A stretch of DNA of 64,000 bases from Phlebotomus papatasi (Eukaryota; Arthropoda; Insecta; Diptera; Psychodidae): assembly GCF_024763615.1 (NCBI RefSeq), contig NC_077222.1, positions 68,634,001 through 68,698,000 of the forward strand, written 5' to 3'. The first letter of the stretch is position 1. Every line of letters begins with the position of its first letter. The position numbers were made by a program, and so were the translations under genes. Positions 55,606-64,000 of this stretch are shown here, piece by piece. Under the pieces are notes generated by a model. It was not told the origin of the DNA, did not search any database, and saw nothing but the letters and a program-made list of their open reading frames with translations.

Positions 55606-57344
55606 TTGTTCTTTCTGAGTTTTGCTGCAATGTTCTAAATGTGGTTAAGAACTTTCTAAACAACCCAATCTCATACCATGTTTGGTTTTATTCTGCAATG
55701 TATGGCTCAAGAATTGGGCTTACATAATGCTTCTCTCTTTGCTCGTACATCTTTATCCTATATTATGTGTTTTTAAGTATTTTTTCAATGTATGGTTACC
55801 ACCTTGAATAATATTAATATAAAATGAAAAACAAGGAGGAGGAAAGAAGTTGTGGTGAGAGAGTATAGGGACAAAAAAAAAAGAAACAGGAGGAGAGTGT
55901 TCACTCACAGTACACAATTTATTATAGCTACTCATATCCCGGGTATTTTATGCGAACCAGGGATGGTCGATTGGATGGAGGTAAAGACGAATATCTCATT
56001 GTCGTACTTGCGTTGTAATGTGCAGCACCACTTTACTGGACAAATGCTGAGAGATGAGAGTTGAGTGTCTTGGAAGAAAAGAGATGGATACTGGCTGCAC
56101 AGAGATGGTGATTTTGGATGGTTGAAGATGGGTATACATGCGCGTATTAGTCCGGTTTTGACTGCTCTGAGTTTTCTGCATAGCTTTTTTTTCTTTGCTA
56201 TATATATCTCAAAGAGTGTTCCTTCTACATTTTTCCTGCGCGTTTTGGGTTGCACACAGACGCTGAACAAGTTAGTGAAGTTGGTCTTGAAGAAGCTGAA
56301 AAGAAGAACTGGTTGCAAATGGGGTGGATGCGAGGGTTTTTCTCCATTGAACCAACTCTTTTGATCTCATGGGAGAGACGGACGTTGTTTTTTTTTTCGA
56401 ACTTATTCATCTGAACTCTCTTAGACTTTTTTTTCCAATTGATCATCCCACGGGACAGTGTCTCTCTGATGGTGCTTTTTTGGATTGTCGCCCATTGACC
56501 CGCTACAGGGAGATGTATTCACTCTGGCAGTTTTTTTTTCCTGTGTATTCCTTCACTCTTGGTTCATTTGCTTTTTGGTGGTGTCTGGTGCGCTTCTCAC
56601 ATATTTGTATACAGCCAAAATATGCAGATACGACTTCGGACAATGTCCTCAGAATTTAGCCAAAATCCCGACAAATGTTTTGATAATTTTGAGAGTATTT
56701 TGAGCTAAGTTCAGCATTTAATTCATTTGAATGGTTTTAAATTTATAATCTTTGACTCAAGCACGCTTTTAATACCTAATATAGCATACAAATTCTACGG
56801 AAGTTCAGTTTTTTTTTTAAATTTTGATCAGTAACAAGATTTATTAGCAAAAATCATGTTACCAAGCTAAATAAAATATTGTATATTTCTGTAAAATTTT
56901 AAATGGCTATTAAAATAATTACCCTTAGTCATAAATAACGTTAAAGCTTGCAGAAAACAGTTAAAAGGCTCAAACGTTATATTTAAAGATTGAAATGTTT
57001 AACAGGTCCTTATGACCAGCTTTAAAATTGAGGACAACAAAGCTTGGAATTTCCATTTTAACTAAATTATTGTAAAATTTGTTGCGTTTTAGTCTAATTA
57101 ACAGAATAAAAAATTACTTATAATTATATATTACGTGTAAAAAGTGGAACGAAACTAATTAATTTTTTGGTTTAGGTCTCAGTCTATTCTTAATGAATTA
57201 GGTACTTCTGAAAAATAAATTCACTTGTTATTAATATTCACTTGAAAACATGGCTCAAAATAACAATGCTTAACAAATAATAGCTCAAATGTGATAACAA
57301 AAAGTGGCCTAAAAGTGTGTCAAATGGTCAAACACTATTAATTT
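55606..57344. other. Intergenic stretch
   Basis: 55840-56640 is repeat-free and less AT-rich, with overlapping open frames of 60-128 codons on both strands; none shows a domain or plausible splice structure. The remainder is plain AT-rich sequence. Confidence 0.35.
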
Positions 57345-57640
57345 TAAGAGAATCTGGGGCAAAATACCACAAAATTGATATTTATTTTTCATTAATCCTA
57401 GATCATCTGACAAATTTCTAAAATAATAAATAAAATATACCTTTTGGAATTTATTTTTAAAAATTATTTTGTGGAAATTTTCAAACATACTGGGATAAAT
57501 TTTATTTATATTTATTAATGAGCATGGGATTATTTGTGGTGTTTTGATTCGCTTTATTTTGAGCTTTCCTATTGGCATTTTTTTATGGAAAATTTATTTC
57601 TTAACAACTTTGCTAAAGACTATTTTTCTCTATCTTAACC
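57345..57640. repeat. Fragment of repeat family F
   Basis: The left end TCTGGGGCAAAATACCACAA matches that of the F copy at 45961. TTTATTTCTTAACAACTTTG and the following ACTATTTTTCTCTATCTTAA match its interior. The right end is missing. Confidence 0.4.
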
Positions 57641-58090
57641 ACGTATGCTTTTCATTTAATTTTCCAAAACCTGTTTTTGGCAAGAAAAGTCTCATCTTCG
57701 TTGATATAGAAATAGCAGAAAAGGTGAAGTGGTAGAGGCGACATGGTCAAGTAAAAAGATATTAAGGATACTACACATTGTGCAGAATTTAATTCAAAAT
57801 GCTAAATTTCGACGCAAATTTCTCATAATGTGCGGAGAGCTCTAGTGCAGGTGTTTGCCAGTCTTTATACAGATACGAAAAATAATAATAATAAATAATA
57901 AAAATAATTATGGATTCACGTTGAACGAATTTAAATTAATTCGGAAGTACTCACAATACATCAATTTAGGAAAATGAGCTGTCAGTTAAGTAAAGTTGTC
58001 TTTTTGAAACTTGTAATTCTTTTAAGGATTACAGAATTTATTAAAAATCTATGGGGAAAATTTAAATAATGTGCTATAAATTTTCTCTTA

Positions 58091-58604
58091 CACAGAAAAA
58101 AATATTTTGTAAAAATGTTCGTAAATGTTTGTGAATTCCTATAGGGGAGTTACAAAATGCTCGTGAATCGTATAACCCACAAACATGTTCGTAAAAGTTT
58201 GTACTTTTTTCACAAACATTGTTCGTAACATGATCATTTGGCGAACATTTATTGTACTTTTACAAACATTTGTTCGTAAATGTTCGTAAACATACAAAAA
58301 ATGTTCGTAAAAGTTTGTCATTTGTTTGTAAATGTTCGTAAAATGTTCGACAGGAAAACAAACATTTACGAACAAATGACAAAATTTTATGAACATTTTT
58401 TGTGTGTTTACGAACATTTACGAACAAATGTTTGTAAAAGTACAAAAAATGCTCGTCAAGTGATCATGTTACGAACAATGTTTGTGAAAAAGTACAAACT
58501 TTTACGAACATGTTTGTGGGTTATACGATTCACGAGCATTTTGTAACTCCCCCATAGGAATTCACAGAGATTTACGAGCATTTTTACAAAATATGTTTTT
58601 TGTG
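58091..58604. mobile_element. 514-bp foldback MITE, family W
   Basis: TA-flanked (58089-58090 and 58605-58606). The left arm begins CACAGAAAAAAATATTTTG and the right arm ends CAAAATATGTTTTTTGTG. The arms are complementary almost to the centre near 58345. Both are built from many repeats of TGTTCGTAAA/TTTACGAACA. Open frames on both strands translate alike because of the palindrome and are not genes. Confidence 0.75.
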
Positions 58605-58606
58605 TA

Positions 58607-59595
58607 GCCAATATCCAGGAAAACAAACTTGTTTTAATTGGGTTTAATAAAATTTATAAACATTTGACAAATAAGTCTTTAAAAAAACTTCAGCTGCGAG
58701 AAAGTGATACCCCTACTAGATGTTAAAATTTTCGATTTATCAGATTTCATTCCAGGCTTTTCTATGTATTAAAAATTGAATAATTGAACATAAATTTCAT
58801 TTTATCTAATATTTAAAAAAAAAAAACATTTAAACGTATTTCTTTTTAAATTTTTTATTTAATATTATGGGTAATGTAAGTTTTATTTTGCAAAATTATG
58901 TACGACATTTCATATAGTCCGACTGAAACTTGATTAGTGGTATAGTTCATTGTATTCGCAATTCTAAAAATTATCTACAAAATAAGTAAACTTGCATTGG
59001 TCCTTACTTTAATTTTTACAACCGCCTTACCTTATTGTTTTCTTGTTTTATTGGTTAGTGTGTTTCAACCCTAATCCATGCCGATAAATTTAAGTCTGTC
59101 TTACCCGAAAAGATGCATCGCAAGAACATTCGCAATTTCGAAAATCTGGTGCTTTTCTTATTGAATTTATTGTCAATTGCATGACATTTTTGGATCTTCT
59201 TGCTATCCATTCGTTTTTCTTTTTGCAAAAATTTCTCGTGCAGCATCTACGAACATTTCTCATGTGAACTTATGCATGAATAAATGATGACTGATGTTGG
59301 AGTGTATGAGAGAAATTTTTGGGCTCTTTATTTTGCTCCCTCAGATAGATTTACCGTGAAAATAGCCGCGTGGGCCGACTGCTGGGTAGAATATTCCTCT
59401 GAGCTTGCGGTCTTTTTTTTTTAATTTTCTGTCCGTCCAATTTGGCGTGTATATATCTTTTGGCGTAGAGAAGCGAAAAGACGACGCCACTGTTTCCATT
59501 TCGCCTGACTTTAAAACATCCCATACATATCCCATGCCAAAATGTATGAATTTTTATTCATGATCGCGCGACATCGAACTGGTATTTTATTTCGA
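58607..59595. other. Intergenic stretch
   Basis: AT-rich, no repeats or genes recognised. Confidence 0.35.
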
Positions 59596-59599
59596 CATC

Positions 59600-60263
59600 T
59601 CGCGAATTTCGCACACACATATACATATGCAAGTGGCACAATATTATATGAGAAAATTACCGGGTGTGTGTGAATCATTTATGGCAAATGGTATATCATG
59701 CCGCGTTTCGCGAAATATTATTGAACAACACTACAATGTGTGCTGAAGATTGACGGATACCGGATAGACACATTAGGGGGGAAATGGGGACAGAAACGAT
59801 GAAAAACTCACGTTTCACATTGTATATTCCAATGAAAAATTCATGATGAATTTTTCCCTTCATGTGAATGTGACATATACCGCATTGGAAAATTTTAATA
59901 GATTATAAGTTAGTATAGCAAAAAGCAAGAAATTGTGCGAAATATTCGCGAATTTTTTGGCGTAAATGTATTCCAATTGAGAGCACAAGATGACGTGGAC
60001 TTGGATGATTATGTATATGTTCCTACTACACGACTGTGATATTATATGATCAATGTATAAGTGTGCAAAAATTGCAAATTGCTCTACAGCGCGCTAGAGT
60101 ACGAAAATCGTAAACGGGTGACGAATTTTCGAAAGAGTAAATGAGAGAGAAAAATCGCGATATAGCAACTCTCGCGAAATAAATGTATATAGCACAATTT
60201 GCTGAGAATATACCCAAAGATAAAAGCATAGAGTGAGAGTGAGAGAATTGAGGCTACGCTATA
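59600..60263 (+). promoter_or_regulatory. Candidate promoter: TCGCGA cluster, GAGA tract, TATA-like box
   Basis: Five TCGCGA hexamers occur at 59600, 59708, 59946, 60155 and 60172. They are followed by a GAGTGAGAGTGAGAGA tract near 60231-60247 and CTATATAC near 60258. The sites are not parts of any repeat family seen here. Direction (+) is inferred from their order relative to the repeat-free tract that follows. Confidence 0.3.
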
Positions 60264-62640
60264 TACACTACCCAAGAGATTGAATACTACCAAAAGTGTA
60301 TCAACAAGAAGGGGTTCACATTTACAGTCAACGGTTTCATTGCGTTCGGTGTGCGGATTTTCATCTACTTTATACTGGTGCACTAGTAGAGTTGAGCGCG
60401 GACGATAAAGAACGTATCGTCACGGTGCATCACCACCATTGGAAATATTTTATTAAAAAAAAATACAAAATTGGAAAATTCACCACTAATAGTAGTAAAA
60501 TTTATTTCGCCCTAAATTTAAAAGAATAAATAAAAAAAGAAAAGCCTAAAAGAAAGTTTACTTGAAAATATTGAAGAAAAAACGTTTTAATGGAGAATCC
60601 AGTAAAACTTAATTCAATACACCGCTAAATTGGCGAAAAAGGACGGCAACTACGTTAATACAAAGCATATAATCAGTTTTTGTTTTTTTTTTATTAAAAC
60701 AAGACATTGTGTGTGCAAATTTAAAATTTCTATATACAACCCAAAAGACTGTGTGCTGAAATTTTGAAACAAAGGAAAATTTTCCTTTTGTGTGGACAAC
60801 CTCAAGCAGTGCTCTTTCACCGTAAATCCATCAAATATCACTGGATTAACTAACTTTGCAGCAGTTTCTTTTTTCGCTGGATCTTTTTTTTTGTTGGTGT
60901 TTTGTGTCACTGTTAAAAGGAAATATCCCAAACGTCTAAAAAATATCTTGTGGTGCGTCGAGACGAAATTTTTTTTTGGACACTCACTCACAAATTCAAC
61001 GACAAAGAACAATCTTATTCTGGATTTTTTTTGTTACGGTCTATTCTAAAATCTATATTTGTCGTAGAGAAATTCGACAACAATTGAACTACTGTGTGTG
61101 ACAAAATTATCCATTTATAGTTTGTCGAAGTGAAACTAAATTAGTAGAACAAGAGGAACTTTAAGTGCCGTCTGGAACATTTAAGAAAAAAAAGAACAAA
61201 ATTATTCTGAACATTTTTGAAGAAATAATCTAATCTAATTGACTTTTGAAGACAAGACTAGCTTTAATTTTGAATGTTTGTTTTCTTTTAATCAACTGAA
61301 TACAGTTAGTCATTATTATTATTTTTTTTTAATATAAATACATCTACCAAGTGTGTGTTGTTTAATTGTACAATTTTGTATACTCGCCCAAAAAAAAAAC
61401 AGTTTTTTTTATACACAACTATTATTTTTTGAAATATTGATACAACTTTTGTTACAAAACAACTCAAAACGTTGATGTACATTTTGTTTTTTAATTTAAA
61501 TGCTGTTTTTTGTGTTAACCTTTCACCATCAATCGAATCAAAGTGGAGAAGATCACATTTGTCTCCACGAGCAGTAGATGAATGGCAAAGAGCGATCCAT
61601 TGATGTATAGAATTAATTAAGCTGGCAGAAAATGTGCATACGTGTTATATAAAATCACTATACACAAGCAACTAGGAGAATTAAAATAAACGTGATTCTA
61701 TTTTAAATAAAGAGATTGAGAGATAAATGCAAAAAAGATCTAATACCAAGACCATTGAGAAGGAAACTAAACGATCACAGATAAGTGCGAAAGTGAACAA
61801 TTGATTCTAAGAAATTTAATTGCACAAAATTGCATTAAAAAGAGATTTTATTAAAAAAATAACTAAATAAATGCTATAAATGAAAAGTGATTAAAGTAAA
61901 GACGGAACTGGCCTCTAGAATAACAAAAGGAGATTGAACATAAAAAAATAATAATTTCATCAATATCAAAAAGTGATAGAGATTTATGTTTATTTTTGCT
62001 ATCCAATCAAAATCCAATAAAACGTATTCTCAACTATTCCGAAGGGGGAAGTTATGATGAGCTCAACAAAAGTGGATAATTCTATAGGATTATCGCAAAC
62101 AAGGAGCAATTTGTGGAAATCACAAGTGATCGAACAAAATGATCTGTAATAGAGTGTGTGAGTGTATTTGGAAACGAAGCAATAACTAAACTAAAGCCTA
62201 TATATCTGGAAATTTTTGGATTTTCCAAGAGACATTTTGTTGTGTACATCATCATCTATACCAATTTTTTTCTGGTGTAGTTTGCAAAAAGCAAAGAGAA
62301 CAAAAAAAAACAAGAACGAAGACTCTAAAAGACATTTCAATACTTGATCTCTCAAGTAAAGAAGTGATCATTGTTGTACTCAGTTTGTCCTACAAACACG
62401 TAAAAATACATACATATACGAAAAGGTGAACAGTTTTTAACATCCGGTATTATACTTCATTTGCACATCCAGACACCGGCGGCGACCTTTCACAGTGCTT
62501 TTTTTTTGTGCAACCCAAAGAAAAAGCACCTTTAAGCCGACTATCTATAGTCGGAGCATATTAATTATTCAATCAACTGATCCCCAGGGATAAAAGATTG
62601 CATCCAACAATATTCAGCTAAGTATGTCAATAAATTTGTA
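60264..62640 (+). other. Repeat-free stretch, possible long 5' leader
   Basis: About 2.4 kb without any of the repeat families that fill the rest of the window. It is AT-rich with many AACA/CAAC and AAAG runs on +, as often seen in long fly 5' untranslated exons. No long open frame and no convincing splice donor were found. A perfect hairpin GCCGACTAT-C-TATAGTCGG lies at about 62537-62555. Transcription is only a guess. Confidence 0.2.
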
Positions 62641-62946
62641 TATTTTATTCAATTAATTAGCTTTCTGTAAATGCAATATGACGAGCTTTATTACATATCG
62701 TTAATTCCATCAGTTCGTATCGTAACTTTATAGTTTTGCTTAATCTAATTTTTTCTTAAAAGATGTTTTCTCTTAAGTGAATTTTTTTGAAGAGCAGAAA
62801 AAAATTAATTTACAAAATTTTAATAATGAAATAAATTTTTTATTATTTAAAAAATGGACATTTCATTTAATATGATTCATTTTTTTTTGTTAATTTTTGA
62901 AATCTTTACATTTGTAGTTATATTTTTATAATCAATAGAATATATA

Positions 62947-63092
62947 GCCGTACTCACTATGGCGCTGTTATCTTGTAATATCGTTATCTCGTTATCTCGT
63001 TATGTTCTCGTAATGTATTTTATAAATGAAAAATTATAACAAGATAACAGATTACGGAGATTACGAGATAACAACGCCATAGTGAGTACGGC
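62947..63092. mobile_element. Foldback MITE, family Q (146 bp)
   Basis: Arms GCCGTACTCACTATGGCG and CGCCATAGTGAGTACGGC are perfect complements, followed inward by GTTATC/GATAAC repeats. A and T just outside extend the palindrome, and TAT borders both sides, so a 3-bp target is possible. Single copy in the window. Confidence 0.6.
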
Positions 63093-63160
63093 TTATGTCA
63101 AAATCATATTAAGCATTGCTTAATAAAAATAATACTTAGTCTGTTCATAACTGTAATTTA

Positions 63161-63682
63161 CGGGTCTCGGTCAAAATCCCGAAAGCCCAAATCTCGAAAG
63201 CCATAATTTCAAACGCCAAAATTCCGAAAGCCAAAATCCGGAATAGGTCAAAATCCCGAATACTTAAGAGTGTCTTAGCTACTCCCACGACTGTACCCGC
63301 GCTTGCTGGAGGCAAAGGGAAATTTTCTGTGTCTTGGAAAATTATTCTACACATTATCCTGCATAGGGGAATGTTGGCATGGTTCGCACAGAGTGAACCT
63401 TCAAACAACGCAAATTTTCTCTTTGTTTGCAAAGAGGTAGTTTGTCATTTCTTAGCCATAAGATAGATCATTATTAAGTTCATGAAACGAGATGAGAAAT
63501 GGTAGTTCAGCTCTTTGCAAACAAAGAGGAAATTCGCATCGTTTGAAGGTTCACTCTGTGCGAACCATGCTTGCATTCTCCTATAATTTCATCCCTTTCA
63601 GGTTTTTAAACATTCGGGATTTTGGCCCTTTCGGGATTTTGGCGTTCGGGATTTTGGCTTTCGGGATTTTGGCTGCCTCCGG
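63161..63682. mobile_element. MITE family M, interrupted copy
   Basis: Starts CGGGTCTCGGTCAAAATCCC after TA and ends with tandem GGGATTTTGGC units before TA at 63683-63684. It matches the uninterrupted copy at 30165-30388 except for the family A insertion at 63366-63581. Confidence 0.6.
63366..63581. mobile_element. TA-type foldback MITE, family A copy 4 (216 bp), nested in M
   Basis: Starts GGGGAATGTTGGCATGGTTC, ends CGAACCATGCTTGCATTCTCC, TA at 63364-63365 and 63582-63583. M sequence resumes with TAATTTCATCCCTTTCAGG exactly as at 30310-30330. Confidence 0.7.
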
Positions 63683-63684
63683 TA

Positions 63685-64000
63685 ATTTACCACGAAAGCG
63701 AAAGATGGAGCTTATCCTTAGATTTGTAACTGCCATGCATTCCTCGTGCCCCACACGAGCTTTCGTTTCTTTCTTAATTTCTATTTATATCTATTTTATA
63801 GTGGACAGATTGTCCTATTTTCTACCAATAAATTGAATTAAATTGAATTGAAAAAATAAAAAAAATACCTCGTGTAAAATCTATATAGCACACGACTTTA
63901 AAAAAAAATGTTGTTGATGATCGAAAATGCAAACTAAAGTTCGAAAATTCGAATATAATTTTATGGTAAAGCTGTGAAAATTTTATGAATGTCACACTAG
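63685..64000. other. Right edge of the window
   Basis: AT-rich sequence with no recognised gene or repeat. Confidence 0.35.

Noticed and set aside
55932..56364. Frames of 128 and 99 codons on opposite strands
   Set aside because: Neither shows domains, and mutually overlapping frames in moderate-GC DNA are common by chance.
58139..58546. Overlapping 88- and 92-codon open frames on opposite strands with similar peptides
   Set aside because: They arise from the palindromic foldback and its TGTTCGTAAA repeats; there is no gene signal.
60650..61012. 120-codon minus-strand frame
   Set aside because: Low-complexity Lys/Phe-rich peptide from A/T runs, no recognisable family, and opposite to the inferred leader direction.

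Overview
The window is eukaryotic and reads as insect DNA, most likely from a dipteran. It is AT-rich, its genes are spliced with GT-AG introns, and intergenic and intronic DNA is packed with short inverted-repeat elements plus a BEL/Pao LTR retrotransposon. A nematoceran such as a sand fly or mosquito fits the style, but that is an inference and no species-specific marker was seen.

Genes. (1) A complete three-exon gene on + (1324-10402) encodes mitochondrial pyruvate carrier subunit 1, 131 aa; its last intron is 8.5 kb and full of repeats. (2) A complete six-exon gene on - (20493-14365) encodes an 807-aa secreted or membrane-anchored protein with two tandem copies of the Cache-plus-EGF-like ectodomain known from GPR158-type orphan receptors. 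It ends in one short hydrophobic tail instead of a seven-helix domain. All splice junctions of both genes were phased by hand and keep frame. (3) The 1793-aa gag-pol of a BEL element on - (36287-30906) is intact, between two 476-bp LTRs that read identical, with a 5-bp target duplication. A degenerate mariner transposase tail lies at about 39236-39578. No other gene could be supported.

Layout. 1-1.3 kb is the MPC1 upstream region. 1.3-10.4 kb is MPC1, with its long intron holding piggyBac-like (TTAA), hAT-like, SINE-like and many TA-flanked miniature elements. 10.4-14.3 kb is intergenic with nested MITEs. 14.4-20.5 kb is the Cache/EGF gene. 20.5-30.4 kb is intergenic with four kinds of repeat. 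30.4-37.1 kb is the BEL element. 37-59 kb is gene-poor with scattered MITEs, a 951-bp and a 514-bp foldback, a mariner relic and a tRNA-like SINE. 59.6-62.6 kb has no recognised repeat and carries a cluster of TCGCGA sites followed by a stretch that may be a promoter and long 5' leader. 62.9-63.7 kb returns to MITEs.

The repeats record a relative chronology, because several copies interrupt other copies and the empty site can be read from a sibling copy. The most unusual items are the doubled GPR158-like ectodomain without a receptor core, the BEL element with a second copy of its U5-like segment between LTR and primer-binding site, and a 426-bp MITE family that may retain the start of a pogo-type helix-turn-helix.
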